Notes: generated by a model from the letters alone, not told the origin. A DNA stretch of 64,000 bases from Ptychodera flava (GCF_041260155.1 NC_091944.1:11969272-12033271); one strand, 5' to 3'. Shown: positions 22,801 through 34,674, numbered from the stretch's first letter. Program-made: numbers and translations.

Positions 22801-24055
22801 ACAAACGTCAGAATTAATAACTGATTGATATGGGGTGATTACAGACTTCATGGAGTAAAAACAAAAATTACAGGACTATCTATACGATAAAGAATGAACA
22901 ATCAACTTTGACTTTGAAAGACTGGTCAGCCAAAAAGGTTATTATCTTAATCACTGATCACTGAGTAAATGTAACTGCTGGTGTCTGCTTGTGGCGACAG
23001 ACAGTGGCATCGCAGTGTTTGATATACTTATTAACATTATTAGCTCTCCTTGTTCGATGGAATGTGGTCAGAAGTCATTGATTATTTACATACATCTGTT
23101 ACTTGAGCTGCACAAAAGTAGTTGAAAAAAAGGATCCTGCATATCGTCGCTTGTGTTTTTATCCGTAGAAACCATCTGGTTCAGAAGTTACTAAGTAGCG
23201 GCGTTATCTCAAAAAACTTCAGGGCTCTCCCTATGTCAATAATAAGTGGCCTCACATTACAGCCATGCAAGTGTTCACATTTAGTTAATCATTTGAAGCG
23301 GCCATATACATAATCACATGTCAACAGCTACCGATGGCGCACTCATATATTCTTATTTGATGTGCAGACTAAGTTGTCCAGGCAAACTGTTGTTTAATAT
23401 TGTGAAAGACAAGAACAAATTACTGAGGTAAGACCAAAATATACATTGTCCTCAGCGTAAAACCACAAGTTTGTCCGGTTCGTCTAGTATGCAGTCGCTT
23501 CTAGTGATTATTGAGCATTACAGTTACACTATGCGACTTCACTAAAGCCTATCAATGAATCTCAAACGAAGAAAAGCAATTGAAGACATGATGATTTCGA
23601 AAATTGTTCAGAGGACGAATTGTGTAACCTGTGTCCAGTATGAACACGCCGTACAGTATACTAACGTTTCCAACTTGGAAAAAAGGCTCAGCTCTCAGCT
23701 AACGTAACATGGCATCAGCAAATAGACAAAATTCCATGCATAGGTAGCACTTTTTCACTCAAAAGAGCAGCACACGATTAAAGCAACAAACAATATGAGT
23801 CAACTTCTTGTGACTGTGTGATTCAAACTCTCTCGCATTAACTCAACAGCTATTGGCTCATTTGAAATGCTTATTCACTACACTGGTATTTCTTGAACGG
23901 AGTGAAATGAACTGTTCAAAAGTATGATTTCCAAACACAGAGCATAACCAGTATGCACGCCATAGAATTGCCATTTTGGATACCAAGATCCCGATATAAT
24001 AGATTCTGTAATATAGTATACACCTGATAATATTATTTCTCAAGACATGTAATTA
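22801..24055. other. upstream flank of gene A, shared with B and C for about 0.8 kb
   Basis: No gene seen. Sequence to about 23,640 is homologous to the upstream flanks of gene B (47.2-48.18 kb) and gene C (60.8-61.5 kb), for instance GGATCCTGC, GTGGCCTCACA and ATCACATG followed by ACCGATGGCGCACTC. Beyond this no feature was recognised. Confidence 0.6.
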
Positions 24056-24255
24056 TTCATCGTACTTTTCTACCAAACTGAAATGCAGCACTAATGAATA
24101 CGTACAGGGTACGAGACGCCAAATGTAAAAAAAATAATTTACACAATCACACATTATTTCAGAGATAGAACAGATGGAAAATGTATACAGAGAGGAAATT
24201 GGAATAACATTCATACATCCATACAAACAAGCATACACCCAAACATACATCCAAA

Positions 24256-24365
24256 TATACATACATACATACATACATACATACATACATACATACATAC
24301 ATACATACATACATACATACATACATACATACATACATACATACATACATACATACATACATACA
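24256..24365. repeat. (ATAC)n microsatellite
   Basis: About 27 tandem copies of a tetranucleotide. The sequence just to its left (GCCAAATGTAAAAAAAA at about 24,118) is also found left of the larger ATAC array at 27.6 kb. Apparent Tyr-Val-Cys-Met or His-Thr-Tyr-Ile proteins across it are artefacts. Confidence 0.95.
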
Positions 24366-24372
24366 TCTACAT

Positions 24373-24620
24373 CTAGTCCGCGGTAGATCTACAATAGACT
24401 TTATTTAATTCGTCTGTAGATCAACTGCTTCATCTACTTTTGTGCATACTAATTAGGTCATAGGTCAGCTTATAGATTATATGTGGACATAGTGTTGACG
24501 ATGATGTAGACAAAAATTAGACGAAACAGTAGATCTTCAGCTTCATCTACTAGCTCATTAGTATGCACAAAAGGAGATGAGACACCTTGTAGATCTACAG
24601 TAGATCTACAGAAGATCACT
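24373..24620. repeat. fold-back element, GTAGATCTAC-rich
   Basis: TCATCTACTTTTGTGCATAC near 24,429 is the inverse of a sequence near 24,552-24,580 (GTATGCACAAAAGGAGATGA), matching about 24 of 27 positions. GTAGATCTACA palindromes lie at both outer ends. This looks like a small non-autonomous DNA transposon or a degenerate hairpin. Confidence 0.55.
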
Positions 24621-25503
24621 CATGTAAATCAACAGTTGATGAAATTACTTACAAGATGTGGCTTACACAAAAGAACAAGTAGATTAATTATGCATGGAGA
24701 TCATTCAAAATTGTTGAATATGAGACTGCAAGTATGTTAACATGTCAATGAAGTTTTGGGCATTAAAAACTGACCAATGGCAATGATTTGACGCAGCAGG
24801 ATATAGGGCTTCACAAACCTAGGAGTATAACAATATTGGAATTTGGAACAGACCAGCTTTCACCCTACATGCAGTATTGCATGCTGTGTGAAAAGATGAT
24901 GTAATTTCGTGGCAACTTCACAGAAGACCGTGCTATCAGTTTATGTACCTTATCATAACATGAAATATTTCACTCTGCAAAAAGCAATCATTCAAAACCG
25001 ATGAGAGGTATTCAATTCGAAATAGAGAGTAGTAACATCGTGCCGGCTTACTCAAAACTTTCAGATATATACAACTTGAATCATTTCTGTACATTTCTTA
25101 AGCTTCATTCAAAAATTCAGAACTGGAATTTCTACATATTACACAATCAAAATTCGTTCGGTAATCTGTTCGGTAGATTTCATTTTCGAATGCTGCGTAC
25201 GCGTACGGTACACTGCACTACACTACATATACAGAACACGATGATTGGCAAAGCCGATAGAATTAGAAAGGGTGAACGTTCGCGTCTGACGTAAACACAA
25301 AATTGGTCGGTCTTCGCTCTATGGGCAATCACATACACGATCCCTCAGACAGGAGACACTACAAAAGTTTTTGTGATCAGTTTATTGATTTCCATTTTCA
25401 CAGATCACGATTCGAGCGCCTGAATTACTATACCACTCCGGTCGGGAGTCGCCATATTGATTTAAGAAAGCGTGCGCAAAGGACTGTGGGATCGGCCGAA
25501 AAT

Positions 25504-26012
25504 AATTCGAGCAAACACATATAATTAATTCGAGCAAACACATATAATTAATTCGAGCGAACACATATAATTAATTCGCTCAAACACATAATTAATTCCA
25601 GCGAACACACATAATTACTTCGACCGAACACAAAATTAATTCAAGACACTAGTAGAAATTAATTCTAGCACACATTAAATTAATTGCAGCACGTGAAAAC
25701 ATTTTGAACCCAAAATCAATTGAAGGAATTAGTATATTAAATCTAGATTACATAAAATTAATTCCGGCACATAAAAACATATGAATAATTTGAAATGTTG
25801 GCAAAATTAATTCTAGACTACATAAAATTAATTACACCAAAGATAAGCAGAAATAATTAATTGGAACACATAAAATTAATTCGGCATGACTACACAAAAT
25901 TAATTAAAGCATATAAAAATTAATTAAAAGAAACATACAATTAATTCGAGGTGCTAGTAAATTAATTCCAGTCTACATAAAATTAATTCTAACATACTAA
26001 AATTAATAAAAC
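25504..26012. repeat. degenerate minisatellite with AATTAATTC every 21-24 bp
   Basis: About 20 units. The first units read ATTCGAGCAAACACATATAA then TTA; later units keep only the AATTAATTC junction and lose the middle. Copies are nearly identical at the left and progressively diverge rightward, with two longer spacers. No spacer-repeat structure of CRISPR type. Confidence 0.85.
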
Positions 26013-26436
26013 ATAATTTTGACTAGAACGGGCCCCATACCACACACCACTGTATGCTGGGCTCCTACTAGCACTACATGGTGGCAGGCCGTCTAATGCC
26101 GGTAACACACAGCTCTGCCGCGAAAAGCTAGGCTACTACGGTCCTTCTATGGTATTGTGAAACACACAAGCCCTGCTGTGTGCAGCCCTGTGAATGCAAT
26201 GTTTTTTTTTGTTAATCCAGTTAGTTGCGACCAACATTATATGGACATTTGGAAGTCACTATCTTGTTTCGAAAGCAAGGATGTATAGGTATAACATTTT
26301 CCGAATCCCAGCTGTCGAGTTTGTATATAAAATTTTGCAGTTGTATTACAAAAGCTAGGCCCTATGTATATACAATTTGTACAGCTCTATCTGAACGAGG
26401 CCCTATATTTTTTGCAGTTATATCATATATCAGAAT

Positions 26437-26472
26437 GTTTTGATGCAGCTGCAAAATTATATATACATACAT

Positions 26473-26552
<80 letters not shown>

Positions 26553-26568
26553 GCAGCTGCATCAAAAC
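26437..26568. repeat. inverted repeat flanking an (AT)n run
   Basis: GTTTTGATGCAGCTGCAAAA at 26,437 is repeated in exact inverse at its right counterpart ending at 26,568, separated by an AT-dinucleotide run of about 75 bp. The whole block can form one long hairpin or cruciform. Confidence 0.9.
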
Positions 26569-27589
26569 GAGGTTGAATGTAAATGTTTTCAGCTGTATGT
26601 CTCCAAGCGAGGCTAAGTGTAAATTTTCGACCTTTCGCAAAATGGAAGCTCTATGTACGTATGCATGTATGTGTGGTCACCAAAGGTGCAAGCTAGGACA
26701 AATAGAATGGTTATAAGTCTACTATTTACAGCAAGTTCTCCTTCATCATGTAAAATAATAGAGTAGAGCATGATTATCATAATGAGATTCATGATACAAG
26801 GTGTCAAATGAGGACCTCGTTGAAATCGAAGCTCGAACACTGATACCCAACCCGTTTAGGTTGCGTTTACAAAAATATGGTGGGGGGGGGGGGCTGGAGG
26901 AATTCAGTCGGATTCGAAAATTTTAGGGTTTATTTGTAGAGGGGGACTTGAAATTTTTTCGGTTCCCTTTTATGCTTTACATTTTCCATTCCAAGTTTTT
27001 GTAGGTGATTCAATGAAAATGAATACCATTATTATGTCATCAAGTTGTTGTAATGTTAGTAATCATTAACAAAATCTAGAACCATTTTGTCACATTTCAT
27101 GACTTTAATCTCTCAAAAAATGTAAACATATGCGATTTGTCATAAAAAACAAACGAGCCTAGTAACAGGGCAGAAGCTGCAACTGTTGATGATTTTTGCA
27201 ATATTTCTATGTTTACTAATATATCAACTACAGTGTCTTGCTATCTCCCAACAGCGTAATCAAACACACAATATTAGTTTTTCGACAAAGCCTGTACATA
27301 TAAATATGTATTAGGTGATAATTTAATCAGTGGCAGTCAGTTGTCTGTGATAACAATGCATGCTACACATACACAGGCTGTGATAGCAAACTGAATACTG
27401 GACAGTTCAACACACTGTAGGGAGTAGCACAAGAGCGCAGTTGTATAAACTGAACAAAAATATTGTCAAAGTTATTACAGCTACTGCCTACGGGCAGTGT
27501 CACTATCAGATACTGCCCTGCTATTGCACTGTCAGTGTCAGTGTCACTGCATACCTGTACAAGCCGCCAAATGTAAAAAAAAGTAATTA

Positions 27590-27714
27590 AAATACATACA
27601 TACAAACATACATACGTTCATACATACATCATACGTATATACGTACACACATAATTTCGCACAAACATGCATAAACACACACACAACACATACATACATA
27701 CATACATAAGTACA

Positions 27715-27748
<34 letters not shown>

Positions 27749-28238
27749 CATCCATACATAAATATATACATCCATCCATACATACATACATACCTACATA
27801 CATACATACATACATACATACATACATACATACATACATACATACATACATACATACATACGTACGTACGTACATGCATACATACATACATACATACATA
27901 CATACATACATACATACATACATACATACATACATACATACATACATACATACATACGTACGTACGTACGTACGTACGTACGTACATGCATACATACATA
28001 CATACATACATACATACATACATACATACATACATACATACATACATACATACATACATACATACATACATACATACATACATACATACATACATGCTTG
28101 CTCGCACACATGCAGGCGCTCGCGCACACACGCACGCACCCACACGCAACCACGAGCACCCACACCCCTCCCCCCACACACATACATACATACATACATA
28201 CATACATACATACATACATACATACATACATACATACA

Positions 28239-28268
<30 letters not shown>
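27590..28268. repeat. large ATAC/ACGT microsatellite array
   Basis: About 680 bp of (CATA)n with patches of (CGTA)n and a central CA/GC-rich interruption near 28,095-28,175. It is open in several frames on both strands, which is a property of a 4-bp repeat and not evidence of a gene. Confidence 0.95.
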
Positions 28269-28270
<2 letters not shown>

Positions 28271-29170
28271 ATGATAACATTTTCCAGTGTTATTCATTTA
28301 TTATTATTTATTTACTATTTATTTAGTTATTTATATATTTGAAATGTAATTGCCTGTGTCCTTTTTTGTTTTTTGTTTGTTTTAACCAATAGAAAAGAAT
28401 AAGATCAGTAAGCGTATACAGGAGGTTATACTCGATACCTCGCAAAATTGATCTAATCTACCGGCACCTGAGTACTCATTACCGTATGAAGATCTTGGGA
28501 GACCGTGTATACGCTCAAGTAATGATATACTTTTTATTTAAGACGCTACGTGTCTCAGTGACATAATATGAAGACTCTTAAACTTATACCTTTCATTTTA
28601 AGTCTACCACCTGTTTTGAGCTCATTTTAAAATTCATTGGGTAAAAATATTTTTCAATAGTTATTGATTTGTTGTATTTTTTCTATATATTGTTGTTTTT
28701 TAAATCATTGTAATATTCTATTTTCCAATGTACGATAAACGCAAAGATAGCGTTAATTTTGAAGTTCGAATGTCGGCAATATAGCATGATTTATTTCCGT
28801 AATACTGAAATTTTTAACATTGACTCTGTCTTCTTTATATTTGTTTTCGAAAGAAAATTGTTTAAAGTCTCCTCAAGGAATCTTGGGCATAAGTTTAAGG
28901 CTTTTAATTTCGAGGATCGAACGATGTTCAAATCAGTTCATGTGAAGGGCAACTTTTGTACAGAATCATATTAGGTATAAAGTGCATGTAATTCCTTCAT
29001 TCAACCAGCTACTTTTATCACCTTGTGTCGTGAAATTTTAATCATGTACTCCACCGCCTTATAACGTCCTTCAAATAAAATATGAACAGGCCATAGTCTA
29101 CCGAGACGACAATGAAACAAAAGGCATGCCACGTTGCTAGTCTGTCTTTCTATTTGTCTGTGCTTAAACA
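28269..29170. other. stretch without recognised gene
   Basis: A+T-rich sequence with no recognisable exon. A short imperfect inverted pair around GTATACGCT-like words lies at about 28,410 and 28,506. Nothing else was identified. Confidence 0.4.
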
Positions 29171-29177
29171 CATAATT

Positions 29178-29560
29178 TCACAGACGGCATACAGAAAATG
29201 AAACACGATTATAAAATGGACTGTTGAAGTCAACAGGGGTAAAAACATTACATGAAGACCTGGGAAATAGACATGTTTTCAGTGTACGTTTAAATGAGTG
29301 AACTAAATGTGTAGAACTGGTATCAACAAGAAGGAAATACCAAATTTTTGGAGCAGCAAAAGAAAAAGCTCTGTCGTTGGCCGATGTTGTCACACGTGGC
29401 ATGGAGAAGAACATTTGAGAACTTGAACGAAGACCGCGGATTGGATTGTGCAGTGATATTAGTTCCATGATATAAGATGGGGACTGTCCGTTTAAAGTCT
29501 TCCAAGTTGATAGCAAAATTTTGTAGATGATACATTGCCTTAAACTGCATTAAGCAGTAA
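29178..29560 (-). mobile_element. 3' tail of a LINE reverse transcriptase ORF (CR1/L2-type)
   Basis: The minus-strand frame ends with the typical C-terminal tail of CR1/L2-like non-LTR retrotransposons: LNGQSPSYIMELISLHNP, then RGLRSSS, then RAFSFAAPKIW, then HSFKRTLKTCLF. In full elements the pattern is hxxLNGxxPxYLxxLL...LRSS...G.RAFSxxAPxLWNxLP...FKxxLKTxLF. The polymerase domain is absent, so this is a 5'-truncated copy. The start is slightly frame-shifted at about 29,520. Confidence 0.8.
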
Positions 29561-29589
29561 CTGGACTAGTTCACACACGTAAGCACATG

Positions 29590-30450
29590 TCGCAGCGATG
29601 TCTGTCTGTCTTTCTTTCTGTCTGTCTGTCTGTCTATGTGCTCGATATCTCAGAAGCGGCTCATCAGAATCAAATCTGGTGCATAGATTCAGTTTGTAAT
29701 GGCAAGAACTAATTTTGTTTTGGCGGGTGTGGCTTGCTTACTCTTTGCTCATTTGCATAAGTAAGGATTTTAGAAAAAAAAGGATATACATTGAGAATGA
29801 CTGAACACAATCAGATGAGATTTACTACAAATGTTGATCACACCAAGCTGTATAAGCCGTGAAAGATATGAAGGTTTACATGAAAGATAACTACTAATTT
29901 CCATATTTAATGAACTTTCCTAATTAGGGATATATATATATGAATTGGCTACATTAAAATTGACGGAACTTTGTAAGTATATTAAATATACTATGATGTA
30001 CATTAATGATACTATGATAAAACATTATTGAAAGTCATTTAACATATTTATTTCAGCCAATTCCTTATTTGCATATTTAATGAGAATATTTCAGTCAATT
30101 CCTAATTTGCATATTTAATGAACTTTCCTAATTAACGATAGATACTGGGATTTGCTTGATCATAGTTGGCAAAACATGATATGTGTATGGATGTTTATAC
30201 CAGGTAAGCTTATACCAGGTTATAACATTATTGAAAGTCATTTCGCATTTTCCTGTCAGCTAATTTATAAGTTGCATATCTGATGTGCTTTCACTGTTTG
30301 GCATATATAGCTTGAAGGACTTGACCAAAGGCAAGTACACGTGGTATATTAATTGGTGATACAATGACAGTACCCAAATAAATTAATCATTGTCATTTCA
30401 GCTAATTACACATTTGAATACTGAATGACCTTTAGAATTGATCTGTGGTG
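29590..30450. repeat. repeat region with GTCT microsatellite and imperfect ~150-200-bp units
   Basis: It begins with a CTGT/TCTG run near 29,601-29,634, followed by TCGATATCTCAGAA. Recurrent pieces are ATTTGCATATTTAATGA (about 29,903, 30,065 and 30,102) and AACATTATTGAAAGTCATTT (about 30,023 and 30,226). It resembles the intron insertion of gene A in style and may be the same class of non-autonomous repeat. Confidence 0.6.
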
Positions 30451-30539
30451 AATATTGTTCATTATGTAGATCGTAACACTTTCAATTAAGTTGCAAACAA
30501 GTGGCAAAGGTTCAAATTGCCACATAAATGCAATATATT

Positions 30540-31763
30540 ATAAAACATGTGAGCACTTCCACTTCATATCTGGTTCTACCGGAGTGATTGGTCATTTTAC
30601 CGGTAATAACGGCGGCGGCGGTCATTTTGCTCATCAAATTGCCAAGTGTATTAACGCTGATTTTACTGCATTTAAACTACGCCGGGTCTCCTGTCTTTTC
30701 ACTGTAGTCGATTGCAATATAATAGTCGGAGTCCTGTATTAGAAGAGTTCGTTCCGGTCGGTGTTGTCGAAAGATCTTGTGCATGTTTACTGGGCATCGA
30801 GAGGGGTCCTCTGTCGCGAACATGACTGGTTTAAACGGCCGTTTGTTGTTTACTTGCCCGGATCTTGTTTTCGTGTCACGTCCAATATATTCCAGATATT
30901 CTCCGCCTTCTGTATTTTTTTTCAGTTCCGCATCACCCCATTTCATTTTGTAGTGTTTGTTCCTACCTCGCAGACCGAAACACTTGGTGTTATAATAGTA
31001 CCATAATGTGCTGAGGAGAGACTATGCGTTGTGACCACCAAGTAAGTCGACCGCTCTACCAAAGTAGCTCTTTTTCCGTAGCAGTAAGTGCTTCAGCTTT
31101 ATTCGGTCTGTTTCCTTTCCCTTCCTTCTTGAGACTTTTTCTTTTTGCACTCAAGATTTCTCTGGACTTGGCAAACTCTCCATTTTATGTGATGGAACGT
31201 AGTGATTTTCCGTGCGAAATCGCTCAATACTTCTGTGATGAGATGACAGGGTATCGGTTCGTAGAGGTCGCCGTTAGACTTCCTCGACAAATAGAAATAA
31301 CGCTGAAGATTTGAATCTAACGGAGATGGGGGATAGTGTTGATTTCTCTGAAATCGTTGTTCTGCTGCAGAAAACGTCGGAATATATTTAGTTCATATTC
31401 TGTCTTTTTCTTTGCGTTCTCGCTTTTCTGTCCGTCAACAAACTTACGGATATCTTCGTCTACTCGGGTTTCTTTGGGTGGAATATTAGCTATATCTTTG
31501 GTTAGGCGGAATATCTCCTGCATATTTTTATCGGCGACGGAATCAGATGAAGTTTGCTGAACTTGAAGTGGACGCGATGGCAAGGTTGCTGGTTCTGACC
31601 GTGGGTTCTGACTCTGGTCGGTGTTCACTGTGCTGACGGTTGCAGGGTACATCGCTCGATCCATCATTGTCGCTGTCGTAGTAAAATGCGTCCCGTTTGT
31701 AACTCAGCCACTCTGTGAATCCCAATCATACTCGCCATCATCAGAGTAATTAACACCACTCAT
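30540..31763 (-). pseudogene. Crypton-type tyrosine recombinase gene (KIAA1958/DUF3504-like), broken
   Basis: Reading minus from an ATG near 31,763 (MSGVNYSDDGEYDWDSQSG). Near 31,430 a segment FVDGQKSENAKKKTEYELN followed by FRRFLQQNNDFREI matches the N-terminal SAM-like DNA-binding part of KIAA1958/ZMYM-type proteins derived from Crypton recombinases. Next comes RKSNGDLYEP (about 31,270), then NTKCFGLRGRNKHYKMKWGD (about 30,960), then TGDPA and TLGNLMSKM...TNHSGR near 30,580, where the H-x-x-R of the recombinase active site is present. The copy has at least one frameshift near 31,317, another before 31,000, and an in-frame stop near 30,677 where Trp is expected. A DNA transposon remnant is more likely than a domesticated host gene. 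Confidence 0.78.
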
Positions 31764-33170
31764 GCTTTTTAGTCGCTGACAGGAGTATAACAAATTGAGC
31801 TCTGAAAACAAGATTTGTGTTCGAGAAACGTTCACAGCAGCTTGACGTGTGTTGCAAGTCTGATCGACCGACTGATGGAGCTCGAGCTCGCGCAGTTACG
31901 TCATTAAATTAAAAATCGCCGTTAAGTAGTACTTTTCAAAATAAAATCTGTTTCATTTTTAAATGAAATAAAATCTAAATATATTTTTATCAAGAATTTT
32001 GTCAATCTACGTCTTGTTATTTTGCATATCCATCTGTCGTCGCGACGCTCTGTTTCATTTTCGTGGCGGCAGACATATTTGTTTACATGTAGTGTGGGTC
32101 CCTCGAAACCGTTCTTGTGATTGCGCGGAAATAGGACTAATCGAGGGCTTATGGATTACTACTCTGAACGCCTCGAAACTATCTGTTACGGAACGGGCGT
32201 TCCGTACGGATTTTTAGGTAACACAAAATTCTGTTGTTCTCGATGGTAAATGTATAATAAATATAAGTACAGACATAACTTGTTTTGTCACAGGGGAAAG
32301 ATGAAAGTCCCCTGGGGTGGGGAGGAGGGTTTTTGTGCAATGGTTTACCTTATTTGATTTTATTAATGTTGACTGTGATATTTCAAAGAAAGAGCAACAC
32401 CACACAGTCTGACTGCTTTATATATTACCGACAAGTCCTTCTCTCCTCTGCAACTTGTGTATACACCACTGTAATTGCTCCGAAAACATTGCCAACTTGC
32501 TAATCCGCTGTCCGTATCAGCGGATTAAGTGATTGAGTCAACACTACTGCCGTATCTTCAAATAGTTTCCCCAAAGATTAACACTTCCCCGAAGGCATGT
32601 CTGAAATTTCATGACCCTTCAAAACGACTTGCGTAAACATCTGCGACCCACTCCAAAAAACACTAGCCCTCCCTTATAATTTCTGTCCAGTCCCTTACAC
32701 AACTCATTAATACGTGACCCTTCCCCTAGGGCAAGTTAAAAAAAAAAACTTTGTAAAAATGTGACCTTCCTGAATTCCTCTGGCCCTGAAGGCTCCCTAA
32801 TTGATTGATAACGACCCTTTCCTGGACAGTTGCATAATACGATGATCTTTTCTGTCTATCGGTTCCAATAAAATGTATATTTTTGTTGACGTTTGGCCAT
32901 TGCACTGCAGGAATAAAATAACCTTTGCTGTACAACGGTTACTTCATCTGGAAAATGTGTGAAGTCGAGGACAGGCACGGATCGGTACAATAGGATGTTA
33001 AATATGTACATGATATGAAAACAGGAACAACAGATTTTTTTACTTTATCGTTATTTTTATCTTGGCGAAACTCCGATAAAAAACTTGCTCGGTAGAGGTA
33101 AATTAAGTTATACTTCGCGGGCTCATGTGTCTCTGTCACAGAATTGAAGAGGGCTTCATTCATCAGAAGT
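31764..33170. other. intergenic stretch with a solo Harbinger-like right end
   Basis: No gene seen. A right terminus reading AATTTCTGTCCAGTCCC followed by TTA (32,678-32,697) matches the right terminal inverted repeat of the element at 48,286-50,194, and the preceding 150 bp have the same ATGACCC/GCGACCC-type words. No matching left terminus was found, so it appears truncated. Confidence 0.5.
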
Positions 33171-33171
33171 A

Positions 33172-33175
<4 letters not shown>

Positions 33176-33256
<81 letters not shown>
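33176..33256. repeat. (TC)n microsatellite
   Basis: About 80 bp of CT dinucleotides ending in a C run. The Arg-Glu repeat frame on the minus strand is an artefact. Confidence 0.95.
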
Positions 33257-33258
<2 letters not shown>

Positions 33259-33344
33259 CCCCATGCCAGGACACAATTATTGTGCTATATGTAAATTAAT
33301 TGTTAAAGCTGAAAGTATACAATTTTGTCTTGAATCATCCAATG

Positions 33345-33630
33345 GTGAGAATCAACCAAACTCATTGTTCACTGGTGAGAATTAACCAGATTGTCTCACA
33401 CCAGTGAACAAGAAGTCTGGCTGATTCACGCCAATGAATGGTGAGTCTGTTTGATTCTCTCACCCTAAAAATTATCATTTTCACAGTGCTTGGTGAGAAT
33501 TTCCATTATCACCGGTGAAAATTTATTATCTCACCAAGGAGTGCATTTCTCACTGCTCACCGGTAACAATTTTTGAATTCTCACCGGTAGCTGTGAGAAT
33601 GACAAGAGATTCTCACCAATCCAGTCTCGC
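33345..33630. repeat. cluster of GGTGAGAAT / ATTCTCACC words in both orientations
   Basis: Within about 285 bp there are about ten copies of the core TCACCGGTGA, GGTGAGAAT or the inverse, spaced irregularly at 20-45 bp. Several form perfect short palindromes. Not a simple tandem array. Confidence 0.6.
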
Positions 33631-34403
33631 ATTTTTTTCCCATAGTGAAAGTAGATGACATATCTTTAAAAGATAAACGCAAAACTGGAACAAGAAAACA
33701 ACAAGAAGCGTATGAAAAAAGAAGATGAGGCCTTTTTTCGAATTTTATAAATACACAAAATAATAACAGACCTTTCACATTACAATGCGAGTGTACATGA
33801 TGCCAGTTGCAAAATGAAACCTCACGTACGTAAAGCTGCTGTCAGAAAGCCAATGATAAGAAACACACTGAGTTTGAGAAATGTTGGCTGAAATATGAGT
33901 ACACCATGGCTGACTATGAAACATTAAATATTTAAAGATATCGCTAACATGTGACATTTGTATCGTATATAGTAGAGCGATTGGATTATTAAAATGAAGT
34001 ACATGTAACAAGGTACGTGACCCCCTCATGTAAAATATGTGGACATGAAATTAGAAGATCGATTTCAGTGGAAAGTAACGAAGCTGTTGGAAAAGATAAA
34101 GTATTAACCTTGTAAGGTAGTGTGCTTGATACAAAATACCCATTGACAAGTATCCAAATAACCTGAATAAATGGCAACGTATGATTTTTGATTTGTTTGC
34201 TTCATTTTTTGCAAATAGATTGGCTGAGCTTAACTGAAAAAAGACACGTACACATAGCCGCTACACTTTCAGAAAGAAGTAATCGGCAAAAACGATTCTG
34301 AAACGATTGTTTTCAGCCTAATAATTGTCATATGATTATGACTGTAATTTGAACCGGTGTTTAAATTAGATATATTCAGTTTGAAATTGATGATTTTGTT
34401 TAC

Positions 34404-34674
34404 CTTGGTATGTTTCAAACTTTACAATGCATGGGTCGTTCACAACTACCTTACTGTTGAATTCCAGTCGCCGTCTACAATTCCAATTAGCGTAACAATG
34501 TCAAAGTTTAACGTCATTGTCAGAAACTTGATCAGCATAAATATTGAACAAATGACATCGTTTATTGATTTGTTTTGCAATTTCATATACATCATCGCTT
34601 GTTCGACACCTAAATTGAACCGCGTTACTATGGTTACCGGCGTGACAAACAAGAACATAGACGTTGCCAGACAT
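34404..34674 (-). pseudogene. orphan exon 1 of the GTPase family (fourth copy, in-frame stop)
   Basis: Reading minus, ATG at 34,674 gives MSGNVYVLVCHAGNHS, then VQFRCRTSDDVYEIAKQI, which aligns with MSGRKKIDVRHA and DTVHELAKAV of exon 1 in genes A-C. The frame carries one TGA (34,503-34,501), then continues to RRRLEFNSKVVV, matching SRKLEFSEPISV, and ends FETYQG before a GT donor (CAAG/GTAAAC) at 34,403. Its length is 271 nt, leaving phase 1 exactly as in the intact genes (277 nt). No further exons of the family were found downstream to 28 kb, so it is an isolated, decayed or highly diverged copy. Confidence 0.7.

Noticed and set aside
25504-26012. Possible CRISPR array
   Set aside because: Spacers are short, decaying versions of the same unit, the core is an AT-rich junction and the genome is eukaryotic.
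27544-28342. Long frames rich in Tyr-Val-Cys-Met or His-Thr-Tyr-Ile on both strands
   Set aside because: They are translations of an ATAC/CGTA microsatellite that is open in many frames; no gene.
31999-32217. Plus-strand frame with several Cys and Arg residues as a host exon
   Set aside because: No conserved motif and no splice context; the area borders a broken Crypton gene.
33176-33274. Arg-Glu repeat protein on the minus strand
   Set aside because: Translation of a CT microsatellite.
28000-34400. Remaining exons belonging to the orphan exon 1
   Set aside because: No GHGKS, DVPG or THxD pattern was seen on the minus strand in this interval.
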